Below are positions 22,765 through 34,491 of a stretch of DNA of 64,000 bases, piece by piece. A program made the position numbers and the translations under genes. Positions within the stretch are counted from its first letter, which is position 1; every line of letters starts with the position of its first letter. Origin of the DNA: Prorocentrum cordatum (taxonomy: Eukaryota > Sar > Dinophyceae > Prorocentrales > Prorocentraceae); contig CAUYUJ010020181.1 in the NCBI GenBank assembly GCA_963575745.1, positions 1 through 64,000 of the forward strand, in the 5' to 3' direction. The notes below the pieces were generated by a model. That model did no database searches. It saw only the letters and a program-made list of their open reading frames with translations, and was not told the origin of the DNA.

Positions 22765-22918
22765 TGTCCATATGCCTGCCTGCCTGCCTGTCTGTCTTTC
22801 TGTTTGTCTGTCTGTCTGTCTGCCTGCCTGTCTATGTCTGTCTGCCTGCCTGCCTGCCTGCGTGTCTGTCTGTCTGTCTGCCTGCCTGCCTGCATGCCTG
22901 TCTGCGTGTTTGTGTATG
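22765..22918. repeat. CTGT/CTGC tetranucleotide microsatellite
   Basis: About 36 units of CTGY with CTAT and CTTT variants. The unit gives Cys/Leu/Val dipeptide runs in translation. Confidence 0.95.
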
Positions 22919-23455
22919 TGCTTCTCGTGTCCAGTCCTCGTTGCACCAGGGGGTCACGGGGCCCAGGGCGTCGTCCAGCGACAGCCGGGCCCCCGCGGCC
23001 CGTGAGGGCGCCGACCGGCCCCCTGGCGAGTCGGCGAGGAGCTCCGCGAGCGGCAGGGGGCTGCCAGGGCCTCGGCCTGTGCCGGGCGCGGGGGGCAGGC
23101 GGCTCTTCTGAGCGTCGTTCATCCGACCCCCATCCCCAGTGGCGTGGCCTGGGCACCACTGGCCGGTTTGCCCCCCAGGATGGGGATATAGGCAGTTTCC
23201 TTCGGGTTTCGAGGGGCGTGTCAGCAACTGGGGTAGTAATTGGGTTGGGGTCTCGAATTGGCTGAGGATGGGGATGGGGATCGCTTAAACAATACCGATC
23301 TCGTCCCCACCTGTTCTCCCAGACATCGGGGGCGGCCAAGAGGGGGGGGCACAAATCATGGCCGACGTATTGAGATAAGAAGACGCGCCATGAAATCTGG
23401 GGAGAGATCATGGCCGCATGGCCCCCGCCATGATATCCCCCCCCCTCCTAGTCTA
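22919..23455. other. GC-rich unique stretch, coding status unclear
   Basis: The frames on both strands to 23,265 are long because of GC richness. I see no domain, and no strand preference can be argued. Confidence 0.35.
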
Positions 23456-23664
23456 AGGTCGGGCATGTCCCCCTACAGGTGGATTTCACACGAAAAATGA
23501 AAATAGTCACAAATTATCCCGGCAAAGCAACCTAACAGCGATGTGTAGGAGCATATCTGGAAGCATTTCCCTTAAGATTCAGATGAGAATCCAATTGTAG
23601 AATTTTGCTGTTCTCGCAGTCGTAGTCGCATTCGCGATGACAGTCGCAGTGGCAACGGCAGTCG

Positions 23665-25055
23665 CAGTCACAGCCTCAGCCTGCCTCAGCCTCAGCCTCA
23701 GCCTGCCTCAGCCTCAGCCTCAGTCTGCCTTCAGCCTCGGCCTCAGCCTCAGCCTGCCGCAGCCTGCCTCAGCCTCAGCATCAGCCTCAGCCTCAGCCTC
23801 AGCCTGCCTCAGCCTCATCAGCCTCAGCCTCAGCCTCAGCCTGCCTCAGCCTCAGCCTCAGCTGCCTTCAGCCTCAGCCTCAGCCTGCCCTCAGCCTCAG
23901 CCTCAGCCTCAGCCTCAGCCTTCAGCCTCAGCCTCAGCCTCAGCCTCAGCCTGCCAGCCTCAGCCTTCGGCCTCGGCCTCAGCCTGCCTCAGCCTCAGCC
24001 TGCATCAGCCTCAGCCTCAGCCTCAGCCTGCCTCAGCATCAGCCTCAGCCTCAGCCAGCCTCAGCTGCCTCAGCCTCAGCCTCAGCTTCAGCCTCAGCCT
24101 CAGTCTCCTTCAGCCTCGGCCTCAGCCTCAGCCTGCCTCAGCCTCAGCCTGCCTCAGCCTCAGCCTGCCTCAGCCTCAGCCTCAGCCTGCCTCAGCCTCA
24201 GCCTCAGCCTGCCTCAGCCTCAGCCTCAGCCTGCCTTCAGCCTCAGCCTCAGCCTCTGCCTTCAGCCTCGGCCTCAGCCTCAGCCTGCCTCAGCCTCAGC
24301 CTGCATCAGCCTCAGCCTCAGCCTCAGCCTCAGCATCAGCCTGCCTCAGCCTCAGCCTCAGCCTGCCTCAGCCTCAGCCTCAGCCTGCCTTCAGCCTCAG
24401 CCTCAGTCTGCCTCAGCCTCAGCCTCAGCCTCAGCCTCAGCCTCAGCCTCAGCCTCAGCCTCAGCCTCAGCCTCAGCCTCAGCCTCAGCCTCAGCCTCAG
24501 CCTCAGCTCAGCCTCAGCCTCAGCAGCAGCCTCAGCCTGCCTCTCAGCCTCAGCCTGCCTCAGTCTGCCTTCAGCCTCGCCTCAGCCTCAGCCTGCCTCA
24601 GCCTCAGCCTGCATCAGCCTCAGCCTCAGCCTGCCTCAGCCAGCCTCCTCAGCCTCAGCCTGCCTCAGCCTCAGCCTCAGCCTGCTTCAGCCTCAGTCTG
24701 CCTCAGCCTCGGCCTCAGCCTCAGCCAGCCTGCCTCAGCCTCAGCCTGCCTCAGCCAGCCTCAGCCTCTCAGCCCTGCCTCAGCATCAGCCTGCCTCAGC
24801 CTCAGCCTCAGCCTGCCTCAGCCTCAGCCTGCTTCAGCCTCAGCCTCAGTCTGCCTTCAGCCTCGGCTCAGCCTCAGGCTGCCTCAGCCTCAGCCTGCAT
24901 CAGCCTCAGCCTCAGCCTCAGCCTGCCTCAGCATCAGCCTGCCTCAGCCTCAGCCTCAGCCTGCTTCAGCCTCAGCATCAGTCTGCCTTCAGCCTCGGCC
25001 TCAGCCTCAGCCTGCCTCAGCCTCAGCCTGCCTCAGAGTCAGCATCAGCCTGCCT
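23665..25055. repeat. CAGCCT hexanucleotide satellite
   Basis: About 1.4 kb of CAGCCT with CTGCCT, CATCAG and CGGCCT variants. The six-base period keeps a 623-codon frame open on the plus strand (Ser/Ala/Gln/Pro/Leu runs). I treat this as a repeat artefact. Confidence 0.95.
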
Positions 25056-25056
25056 C

Positions 25057-25392
25057 AGCATTCAAAATGTGGCCCGGGAATGGGGTTCTGGGAACTCGAA
25101 GTTGGCTCCGGGCATTCAAAATCATGCCCAGGAATGGAGTTCTGGGAACTCGAAGACCACGAAATGGCCTACAGTTGGCTCCGGGCATTCAAAATGTGGA
25201 CTGGGAATGGAGTTCTGGGAACTCGAAGAGCACGAAGTGGCCTACAGTCGGCTCTGGGCATTCAAAATGTGGCCCGGGAATGGAGTTCTGGGAGCTCGAA
25301 GAGCAGGAAATGGCCTACAGTTGGCTCCGGGCATTCAAAATCATGCCCAGGAATGGAGTTCTGGGACCTCGAAGACCACGAAGTGTGTAACT
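25057..25392. repeat. 73 bp tandem repeat, five copies
   Basis: ATTCAAAAT recurs at 25,060, 25,114, 25,187, 25,260 and 25,333, giving spacings of 54, 73, 73 and 73. Units carry GGGAATGGAGTTCTGGGAAC and GGCCTACAGTTGGCTCCGGG. The first unit is shortened by 19 bp. Confidence 0.95.
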
Positions 25393-25600
25393 GTTTGCTT
25401 AAAACTATTTCCGCGGGTTCTCCCCGGCACCCGCCCAGACCCCCCTGGGGAGTCAAGATGCTTTCTTTCGACACTACTAGAAACCTATCAGTCTTCGCTG
25501 TTAGGTAAATACCCCCAAATGGTCAAAAATAATCAAACTATCGTCCCACTACTATTTTTAACTATTCTTGAAGAGTACTCCCCCTGTGGAGGCCCGACCT

Positions 25601-25910
25601 AACCCCAGTCATCACCCCCCTCTCTGCCGCCCCCGAAGACTTCCGATGCTCCTTCAGAAGGTAGAGCGGCCTGCGTTGTCGGTCTCCCGGGGCCCTCGGC
25701 TGGCCTCCCGGGGCCTGTCCACGAAAACGGCTCGGGTCGGAGGCGCGCACACAGGGGGGAGAATATGCAGTCTGGGCTTGGACCTGAGGAGCCCTGCATG
25801 GGGAACGGTGCCTCGTTGCTCCATAAGTTGAAATGAACGTCGACTTTCCATCGAAGACCTCGGTAAAACCAGAATCACACTTTGAAACAGTTAAGGAACA
25901 CGGAGCGCCT
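25601..25910. other. Unique stretch, no gene seen
   Basis: Non-repetitive GC-rich DNA with short overlapping frames. No motif. Confidence 0.4.
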
Positions 25911-26092
25911 CCCAAACGGAAAGGGTTCCTTCTGCGGCGCCCCGACCGTAGGGGAGGGGGAGATCTTAGAAGGAGGCTGCTTCTCAGAAGGCGCCAGCCC
26001 TGCATCTATAGATGAGGCCCGCGCCTTCTGGGAAGCAGGGGTGCTTCTAAGAAGCCTGCTCCCCGCCCCCCTGCCCCTCCCTGCACGTGGCT
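25911..26092. repeat. Imperfect palindrome family C, copy 2
   Basis: The centre CATCTATAGATG is a perfect palindrome. The arms AGAAGGCGC and GCGCCTTCT pair across it, and outer AGGCTGCTTCTCAG pairs with CTTCTAAGAAGCCTG. The same order of words with more drift is at 21,640-21,745. A MITE-like hairpin element is likely. Confidence 0.75.
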
Positions 26093-26780
26093 GAAGCCAA
26101 CGACTCAGGACGAAACACTGGCCCTGGGAGGTGTTCCAGCCCACCCAGAGTCCACGCACCGAGGAAGTTGGAGCGCCAGCCTTCTGGGCTTGTACAGTAG
26201 GGGCCCGACCACAAAAAACCTTCTGCAAAAAACCAAACCCCAAGACCCCAGGACGCCCATTGATCTCTGGTGTGGGAGCGTCACGTTCTCCATCGCAAAA
26301 CCGTTAAAACCCAAGAAATCCAGGGCACCCTGAAAGCAAAAAAGATGTGCCTGGGCATGCTGGGGGTCCCAAAACCGTGTGGTGTCAGACCGTGCGGTGA
26401 CTTCGGAACCCCAAGAGACCTCAACGCACAGTCCGTCACCGCACGGTCATGGGACCCTGGAAGCCCCAGCCGCCCGAGACATCCTCGGAGAACGACCCAA
26501 GTCGCAAAACCGTGCGGTGACCCCGAATCCCCACCGACTCACTACGAGGTGTGGTCACCGCCCCGTTTGGGGGCCCCCGAGCACGGGTCTCCACAGTGCT
26601 GCCCCGGAGTCCAGCGACGGGGCCCCCGGGGAGGCCGGAAGCAGCAGGGCCCTTCCCAGGAAGAGTGGCACAAGAAAGGAGCTTCCGCCGTCCGCCGTGA
26701 GCTCGGCCACGGAGCGAGGGGGGTCTGGAGAAACGAAGAAGCGAGAGCAAGAGGAGCTACTGTCTCGGAGGATCAAGAGG
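26093..26780. other. Spacer with repeated ACCGTGCGGTGAC words
   Basis: ACCGTGCGGTGAC occurs at about 26,390 and 26,511, and its exact reverse complement GTCACCGCACGGT at about 26,434, so a 13 bp hairpin can form. No gene seen. Confidence 0.6.
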
Positions 26781-27228
26781 AGCAGAAGGAGGAGGAGGAG
26801 GAGGAGGAGGAGGAGGAGGAGGAGGAGGAGCGCAGCGGAGGAAGAGGAGAAACGAGAGATGGCGAGAGGAGGAGGAGGAGGAGGAGGAGAAGGAGGACGA
26901 GGAGGAGGATGAGGAGGAGGAGGAGGAGGAGGAGGAGGAGGAAGAGTGGGAAGAGGAGGAGGAGCAGCAGGAGGAGCTAGAGGAGAAGGAGCGCGGCGGA
27001 GACGCAGGAGGAGCGTGGCGGAGGAGGAGGAACAAGAGAAGCAGCAGCAGCAGGAGCTGGAGGTAGGCACTCCGACAGGAGGAACCGGCCCGTAGACTCG
27101 AGCCTCCGGGAGGAGGAGGAGGAGGAGGAGGAGGAGGAGGAGGAGGAGGAGGAGGAGGAGGAGGAGGAGGAGGAGGAGGAGGAGGAGGGAGGAGGAGGAG
27201 GAGGAGGAGGAGGAGGAGGAGTTTAAGG
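26781..27228. repeat. GGA microsatellite block with AGC-rich middle
   Basis: Long GGA runs at 26,785-26,960 and 27,108-27,225 flank a diverged GAGGAG/CAGCAG stretch. The purine strand is the plus strand throughout. Confidence 0.95.
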
Positions 27229-28590
27229 ATGGGGAGCGCCCCCGACGTCCAGCGCCTCGGATGCACGGGGTGCGGGCTCCCGACCTCTCGACCGCTTCTC
27301 CAGGACGGGGCCCCAGGACACACAAATAAAGACACACAAATAAAAGGATTCCCCGTATTTTCCCACATTTTCTGGGTTTCTGTCTTCCCCCCCACTTCCC
27401 ATATTTTCCCATGTTTTCTGGGGAATCGACGATTCATTGTGTCTGTGTGTTTCTTTCCCTCCTGATTCTCCAGGACCAGCCTCTCGTCCCGAGTCACCTC
27501 TTGACGGCCCCGAGGCTGACTACCTACCAGACCACCCCTAAACCCGACCCGAAGACCCAAGTTTCGGGTCGGGGGGCTACGGGTTCCACGTGTGTTTTTG
27601 TCGAAGTGCCCCCCCCCAAGTGGAAATCGAGGGTGAATGTGGGCCTTCGGGTTGGGTTAAAGTGATTCAATAAGTAATAAGAGGCCAGGTAAGGGCCCCC
27701 AGAGGCCGAACCCGATGAAAAACCTCCGCTTCGATTGCTGCGAGACGCTGGAAGGCATGACGGGCACTGTCCGGTGACAACTCACGGGAGCCTCCCAGAC
27801 CATCCTGTTGGCCGACGCTAGAACGGCACCTAGTTGAAACGACGCAACATCGAAGCTATCACATAAACCACCAGACGCTAATCGATGCCAGTGCGCCCTA
27901 AAAACTAAATTGCGAGGGCTCACACGAAAAACTCTCATGACTCATGAAAGCAAGCAGAGCCACCGCCACCAGAACTCCATAGAACTCCATTCCCAAAGAC
28001 CGCCCCCTCCGAGCTGGTGGCACTCTGTTCCAGGCACTCTCTGGGGACGCGCCTGGAACGGGGTGCCACCAGATCGTTGGGGGGGTAGCCGGTCAACGCC
28101 CCTACCTGGTGGTGGTTGCTCGGTCTTCCCGAACATGCGCGCTTATGAAATTTTTCAATGCCTGGTCCCTGGATGTCTCGACCCTTTCCCTGGGGCCGGG
28201 CTTCTCGTCCTGAATCGCTCTTGTTCGGTCCTGGGGCCGGGCGAGGGCTCCCAATGACCGAAAATTGCTGAAAACTTCCCGTCATGAGTTTCTGTTACGA
28301 CGCGACCATGTCTGGGTTCCCTGTGGCGAATGACGCGAAACGCGGCCTTCGCGCGGCCCCGCCCGCGCCCCGGCGGCGGCGGCCCCCTCGGCGCGCTCGC
28401 GGGCCGCGGCGGGCGCGGCGGAGCTGCCGCACGGGGCCGGGCCCGTGGCGGCCAGGACCCCCCCCCGCCTCGCCCCTCTCATTTTCCGCAACCATCCTGT
28501 GGTGTTCGCTCCTCATTAATAATAGACGGTCCCCGCGTTCACTCCCCATCCTCCTCGAACTGCCCCCTCCTCTCTCCTTCCCCTCCTCGT
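27229..28590. other. Unique stretch, no gene supported
   Basis: Includes a small local repeat TTCCCATATTTTCC (27,358-27,420) and GC-rich DNA (28,350-28,450). The segment 28,490-28,545 resembles 7,785-7,835. No frame has motif support. Confidence 0.45.
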
Positions 28591-28990
28591 TTATGCCCTC
28601 CGCATGTGTTTGTTTCGGCATGCCCCTCATGCGCTTCGTGGCCCCATAAGAAACCCCAACGAATGCCCCAGCGGCTGCGCTCGCATGACACCACCGCACC
28701 CATTTCGGCACACCGTCACACACTTCGTGGCCCCATCAAAAGCTCCACCGAAGGCCCCAATGGCTGCGTTCGCATGGCACCACCGCGCCGATTTCGGCAC
28801 ACCCCTACGCCGCGTGGCCTCATAAGGAGGTCCACCGAAGGCCCCATTGGCCGCACTCGCATGACACAACCTCGCCCAGGTCCGCACGCCCCTCACTTGA
28901 CACGACCGCGCCCGTGTTGGCAAAACCCGCACACGCTTCGTGCCCAAGGAGCTCCATCGAAGACGATACGTCGCACCCCGCAAATGCGGA
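28590..28990. repeat. 90-93 bp tandem array, locus 3 of 3
   Basis: Four to five units, more diverged than loci 1 and 2, with TTCGGCACACC, CACTTCGTGGCCCCAT and AGCTCCACCGAAGGCCCC. Here the spacing is less regular (about 85-93). The right flank from 29,049 matches 15,939 onward. Confidence 0.85.
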
Positions 28991-29084
28991 TGAGAGTGAC
29001 GGGGCGGCGGGCCCGTCGGCAGCTGCGACTCTCCTGCGATACTCACAACTGCATATGGTTGGGCCACTCGCCAGGATCATTGCT

Positions 29085-29405
29085 GCATGTGCTCGCACAT
29101 CATTACCAGCACCACCAGCGCCATCGCCAACAAACGTATCACCAGCAACAGCAACACCAGCAGCATCATCAGCAGCAACACCACCAGCACCACCAGGTGC
29201 ACCATCCTCATCATTATCATCACCATCATCGTCACCACCATCACCTATCATCCCCGTCGCCATCATCACCATCAGCATCCGCAGCAACAGCAACATCAGC
29301 ATCGCCATCATCATCATCATCAACAGCAGCACCATAACCATCCGCACCAACATCAAAACCAGCGTCAACACCATGATCACTAGCATCGACATCGTCATCA
29401 TGATG
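29085..29405. repeat. CAT/CAG trinucleotide block
   Basis: Mixed CATCATCAGCAACAGC repeats. They directly follow the flank shared with the 15.9 kb locus, where a TCC run occupies the corresponding place. Confidence 0.9.
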
Positions 29406-29479
29406 ATTTGTTTACGGGCGCAGCCCGTAATATCATTCTCGGGCAGTAGACTGAATGACTGACTGAAATGACCGCTGAA
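29406..29479. other. Short junction
   Basis: Unique DNA between two arrays, nothing recognised. Confidence 0.4.
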
Positions 29480-30690
29480 TCACCAAAGCCGCTAGATGGC
29501 AAATAATTTCTGGGGTTCCGCATACTTCGGCGGCGCTTTAAATCAGGGGGTGGAGGACATTTCGCTGGCAGTCTGAAGTCCAGAGGGGTGAGGATGTTTA
29601 GCTGGCAGCTGTAGACCAGGGGCGGTGAGGATATTCCGCTGGCAGTTGTAAGGCTGGGGGGTGGGGATATTTCGCTGGCAATGCTTGAATGCAGGGGGTG
29701 CGGATGATTTGCTGGCAAAGTGTTAGGCCAGAGACGGTGCAGATATATCGCCGGCAGTTTCAATCGAGGGGTGCGAAAATATGTCGCAGGCAATTGTGAG
29801 TCAGGAGGTTGAAGATATCCGGTGGCGGTAATAGGCCAGAGGGTAAAGAAAATGCGCGGGCAGTTTGTGAGGGAGGGGCGCGGGGATATTTCGCTGGCAA
29901 TTAATTTGCAAGGGGGTGGGAAAATGTCGTTGGCATTTTTACGCTACGGGCTGAGGATATACCACTGGCAATTCTATTCAAGGAGTGTGAGGATATTCCG
30001 CTGGCAGTTTTAAGTCGGGGGGGTCGAGGATTTGTCGCTGGCACTTTCAGCGAGAGGTGTGAAGATATGCCGCTGGCAGCTTTCGGCCAGGGGATGGAAA
30101 ATACTTCGCTGGCAATGTCAAGCAAGGGGTGCGAGGATATTTCGCTGGCAGTTTATAAAGTCCAGGGGTGGGGATATTTAGCTGGCAGTTTCATTCGAGG
30201 GGCGCGATGATATTGCAACGTCAGGGGGTGGGGATATTCCGCTGGCAACTGTAAGCCAGGGGGTGGAGGATACTCGGCTGGCAGTCTGAACTCCAAACGG
30301 TCTGGCAGTTTAAAAAGCCAAGAAAGGCGAAGATATTTCGCTGGCAGTTCGAAGGCCGGAGGTTGAGGATATTTCGCTGGCAGTTATAAGCCCAAGGGGT
30401 GAGGCTATCTAGCTGGCAGTTCTAGGCCAGGAGCGGTGAGGATGTTGCGCTGGCAGTTTCATGCGTGGGTATCGGGATATTTCGCTGACGACTGTAAGTC
30501 GGGGGGTTGAGGATATTTCGGTGGCAGGTTTAAGCCAGGGGATGAGAGAATTGCGCGGGCAGTTGGAAGCGAGGGGTGTGAGGATATGTTGCTGGCAGTT
30601 AAGTCAGGGGGTTGACGGTATGCCGGTGGCAGTTTAGGCCAGGGGGTGAGAATAGTTCGCTAGCAGTTTTAAGCGAGGAGTGTGAGGATT
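29480..30690. repeat. About 37 bp tandem repeat, roughly 32 copies
   Basis: Units near GCTGGCAGTTTNAAGCCAGG and GGGTGNGGATATTTC repeat for 1.2 kb at about 37 bp, with frequent substitutions and 1-4 bp indels. GATATTTCGCTGGCAG is the best conserved word. Not a multiple of three, so frames are short. Confidence 0.95.
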
Positions 30691-30864
30691 CGGACCTGAG
30701 AGGAGTCGTGGTCGGTGCGGGCATCCACGCGCCACGCGATGCAGTGTTGGATCTTGCCCTGCCTGGCCCGGCCGAAGGTACGCATGCAGCGCGGTAATGC
30801 GCCCGTATGGATGTTCGCCCCTTGGCGTGGGGCTGGCGGGAGGCCATGGGGCCAGCTGCCCGGT
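30691..30864. other. Short unique junction
   Basis: Unique GC-rich DNA, nothing recognised. Confidence 0.4.
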
Positions 30865-31560
30865 GTTTATCATCATCAGCAGCAGCAGCATCCTCATCGC
30901 TAGCATCATCATCATCCTGACCATGACAATCGTCACCATCATCATCCTCATTATCGGAATCAGCATGATAGTCATAATCATGTCATCGTTATCATCATCA
31001 CCATCACCTTCATCAACAACAGCAGCATGTGCATAAACATGACCACAATCAGCATCAGCATCACCATTAGTGCCAGCAGCATCCTCAGCAGCTTCAGCAT
31101 CAGCATCATCATCATTGTCGTAAGCGGCATCGTGCTATTCGATGTAGTCGGCTGAAAACGTATTCGTCATCATGGTAGCTGGTCGCCGTCACCAGCATCG
31201 TCATCATAATCACTATCACCATCATCAGCATGATCATCGTCATCATCATCATCATTAGCAGCAACATCCTATTCGTCATAATCGCAAACATCACCATCAT
31301 CATCATAACCAACATCAGCATCAGCATAATCAGCACCGGCATCAGCATCGTCATCAGAATCGTTGTCATCAGAATCGTCATCGTCGTAATCGTCATCGTC
31401 ACCGTCAACACTATCAGCATCGCCAACATCACTAACCTCATCACCACCATCATCGCCACCATCAGCAGCATCAGCATGATCATAATCAGCAGCATCATCA
31501 GCATCCTCCTCATCATCAGCATCCTCGTCATCAGCAGCATCATCATGCCCTTCCACCCCC
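30865..31560. repeat. ATC/AGC trinucleotide block
   Basis: Degenerate CATCATCAGCAGC repeats, about 0.7 kb. Open frames on both strands are homopolymer-like. Confidence 0.95.
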
Positions 31561-31860
31561 TATCAACTCCTCTATCCGCGCTCCGCCCTCCCCCTCATTG
31601 CAACTCCCTCCCCCCACCCACTCTTCCCGCAATAACCTCCTCCCTCCTTCTCCTTGTCCCCGTCCTCCTCCAAGTCCTCGTGATCCTTCTTCCGCTTACT
31701 CTCATCCTATTGATGCTACTGTTCTGTCTCCGCATCTGTCTCTTCCTGATCCCGCTCCTCGCCCTACTCCTCCTCCTCCTCCTCCTCCTCCTCCTCCTCC
31801 TCCTCCTCCTCCTCCTCCTCCTCCTCCTCCTCCTCCTCCCCCTCTCCTCCACCTCCTCCT
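31561..31860. repeat. CCT microsatellite
   Basis: A TCC-rich lead-in is followed by about 30 nearly perfect CCT units at 31,762-31,848. Confidence 0.95.
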
Positions 31861-32560
31861 CACTGCACTGCCCCTCCTACTGGTACAGAGACTGGTGTTC
31901 GTGATGCCGCGAATTCTCCGACCCCGGCCTGCTGGGAGTGGAAGGAAACATCGAGAGATGCGGGTCCCCTCACGCCTGTCCCCTCCCACCCGGGGTCCAC
32001 CATCCCGTCCGAGGGAGGGGTCTACGAGCTCGTGCTCGTGCTCGCGCATCCGGGGCCCTCGGAGCTTCCAGGTCCACCACCCATGGCCCATGGTCCAAGA
32101 TGCTTTCTAGGATAGCTCAGGAAGAGCTCCGACACGCAGGAGAGGCCTCGAGGACATCCAAAGTGGCCTCGAGACGGCCCAGGATGCCCAAGAGACCCCC
32201 CCCAGGAGGGCCCCAAGAGGACCCCAAAGCAGGTCTCAAGAGGCAACACATCATTGAGGTTCCATGTGGTTGGACGAGATTCGCAGTCTCGCCGGTTCGG
32301 GCTTGTACAGACCAAAGACGGCCCGAGAGGTCTCCAAGACCAGCCCAGCACGGCCCCCGAGAGGAACCGCAAACGGTGCAAGAGGGCTTCAAGACTGCGC
32401 GAAACTACCCGCCCCCTCCTCCCACCGTGGTCCTAGCCATGCGCCTCCTCACCCTGGTCTCCATCCTCTTAATTCGTCTACGTACACTTCCTCTCCCTCC
32501 GCAAGCTTCCCCTCTTCCTCCTCCTGATCTCGCTCCCTCTCCCTTCCCAAGTTTGCCCTC
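31861..32560. other. Spacer with GGCCCCAAGAGG-type words, no gene supported
   Basis: 32,100-32,400 consists of diverged CCCCAAGAGG/CCAAGATGGCC words like those at 7.45, 12.0, 19.6 and 34.1 kb. The rest is unique GC-rich or TCC-rich DNA. Confidence 0.55.
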
Positions 32561-32751
32561 GTCCTCGACATGCTCATCCTCATCCTCATCCTCATCCTCA
32601 TCCTCATCCTCATCCTCATCAGCATCATCATGGTCATCATCACCATCATCAGCATCGTCATCGTCCTCACAACAACCACCATCACCACCACCACCATCAT
32701 CAGCATCAGCATCAGCATCAGCATCAGCATCAGCATCGGCATCGGCATCGG

Positions 32752-32848
<97 letters not shown>

Positions 32849-33070
32849 GGCATCATCAGTACCACCACACTCAAAATCATCATCAGCATCACCACCATCA
32901 TCACCACCATAATTAGCATCGGCATGATCAGCATCAGTATCAGAATCAGCATCATCATCCGCATCAGCATCACCATCATCATCATCATCAGCATCATCAT
33001 CACCACCACCAGCATCATCGTCACCATCACCATCACCATCACCATCATCATCATCATCCTCCTCCTCCTC
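32561..33070. repeat. ATC microsatellite block
   Basis: CATCCT units, then AGCATC units, then about 38 near-perfect CAT/ATC units (32,745-32,850), then degenerate repeats. Confidence 0.95.
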
Positions 33071-33610
33071 CGCCACCTCAGTTGATTCACCCTTGAGCGC
33101 AACGTCCTGAAGGTCAGTCCCGAAAGCTCAGCCGACCCCAGAAGAAGTCAAACTATTCGCGGACGCGCACCAAACGTAGAAATACTGCGACAACGCCAGA
33201 GGCAATGCAATACCTTCGTGGAGTACCAGAGCAAACCTCAGGGCGTTCTCAAGCCATCTTGGAGTCGTCCTGAGGCCTCAACGACCAATCGGAGATATGC
33301 ACAGGCGTGGCCATCACCGCCGCCTAGCCGAGTCTCCAGCAGGAAACGACACGGCAGCTGCAATGCGCGTTCCCACAGGTTGTGGTATGATCTGACATGC
33401 TGGGGGCATCATCTGGGTGGTCCACTGTGGCCACCTGGAAGCAGTTTGGGGACAGTTTGGGGGGCCTGTTGGGGGCAAATGGCAGGCCATGCAGCGCCGA
33501 AATGTGGCAGCGTGGATCATCTTGGAGGTCCTCGTGGGCCGTCGCGGGCCCTCTTGGAGCCGTCGTGGCCCATCTTCGGCGGTCCGACGGGTCGCGGATC
33601 CCCCCGTCCA
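33071..33610. other. Spacer, no gene supported
   Basis: Unique DNA, then loosely GGCCCCAAG-like words (33,410-33,590) in both senses. No motif-bearing frame. Confidence 0.45.
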
Positions 33611-33870
33611 GGCCCAGGGAGAGGAGGAGGAGGAGGAGGGAGGAGAGAGGAGAGAGGAGAGAGGAGAGAGGAGAGAGGAGAGAGGAGGAGGAGGAGGAGG
33701 AGGAGGAGGAGGAGGAGGAGGAGGAGGAGGAGGAGGAGGAGGAGCAGGGGGAGGAGGAGGAGGAGGAGGAGGGGGAGGAGGAGGAGGAGTAGGAGGAGGA
33801 GGAGGAGGAGGAGGAGGAGGGAGGAAGGAGGGAGGGAGGGAGGGAGGGAGGAGGAGGAGGTACGGGGTAT
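33611..33870. repeat. GGA/GAGAGGA microsatellite
   Basis: Starts as five AGAGGAG units of 7-8 bp, continues as GGA repeats, and ends as GGGA units, all purine on the plus strand. Confidence 0.95.
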
Positions 33871-34220
33871 GGGGGAGGGGTACCCCCTACCACCCACTCA
33901 CCCCCGGGAAAGGGACTGCTCCTGCTCCTGTGGTTCGTGCCCGAAGAGCCTAGGGTGCCTCGAGGAGCGCACTGCGCTGACATGCAGCCAGTCGAAGGAA
34001 CGTTGCTACGGGGGCCCTCCGATCAACGCCAAGCTCACTGAAACACAACAGCTTGCTTCGGGATTTCAACAGATATCGGCGACATCGTTGGGCGGCCGGT
34101 GGGCCAGCATGGCTCCAAGCTGGTCCCAGGAGTAATTCAAGATGGCCCCAAAGATGGTGCGAGGAGGTCCAGGATAGCTCAAGATGTCCCCAAAGATGCG
34201 CCACCCAAAGATGGCCTTCA
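33871..34220. other. Spacer, no gene seen
   Basis: Unique DNA, then CCCCAAAGATGG-type words at 34,110-34,215. Confidence 0.45.
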
Positions 34221-34221
34221 G

Positions 34222-34392
34222 CTAGGGCTCCCAACTTCGCGCTTCGCGCTCCGCGAAGCGCGAAGCGCGAATAACTTCGCGCCCTCGCGCCGCCCTCCCA
34301 AAGGGAGAATAGGAGGACGAGGAGGAGGGGGAGAAGGAACGAGGACCGCGAAGCGCGAATAACTTCGCGCCCTCGTGGGAGCCCTTGCTCAG
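34222..34392. repeat. Hairpin-bearing repeat D, copy 1
   Basis: Begins CTAGGGCTCCCAACTTCGCG and ends GTGGGAGCCCTTGCTC, so the outer ends GGGCTCCCA/TGGGAGCCC are inverted. Inside, TTCGCGCTTCGCG pairs exactly with CGCGAAGCGCGAA three bases away. A GGA-rich middle separates the halves. Confidence 0.9.
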
Positions 34393-34491
34393 TGCCCACC
34401 GAGCCTCCTTCCCAAGGACGCGCCCAACAAGCCAACAGCATGCCAACAATTCGACGCCACCGGTGCTTGCATTCTCGCAGTTTGCTTCCGC

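Larger units (their letters stand above)
23456..25600. mobile_element. Foldback family 2 copy, apparently split by about 2 kb of repeat DNA
   Basis: The left end at 23,456 (AGGTCGGGCATGTCCCCCTA) and the right end at 25,516-25,600 (ATCGTCCCACTACTATTTTT, then CCCCCTGTGGAGGCCCGACCT) match the left half and right half of the intact family members at 43.6 and 44.35 kb. Everything between about 23,520 and 25,510 is foreign to those copies: the CAGCCT satellite and a 73 bp array. The split copy could also be two separate half copies. Confidence 0.5.

Noticed and set aside
23637-25508. A 623-codon open frame on the plus strand.
   Set aside because: It is the translation of a six-base satellite (Ser/Ala/Gln/Pro/Leu cycles) with no other content.
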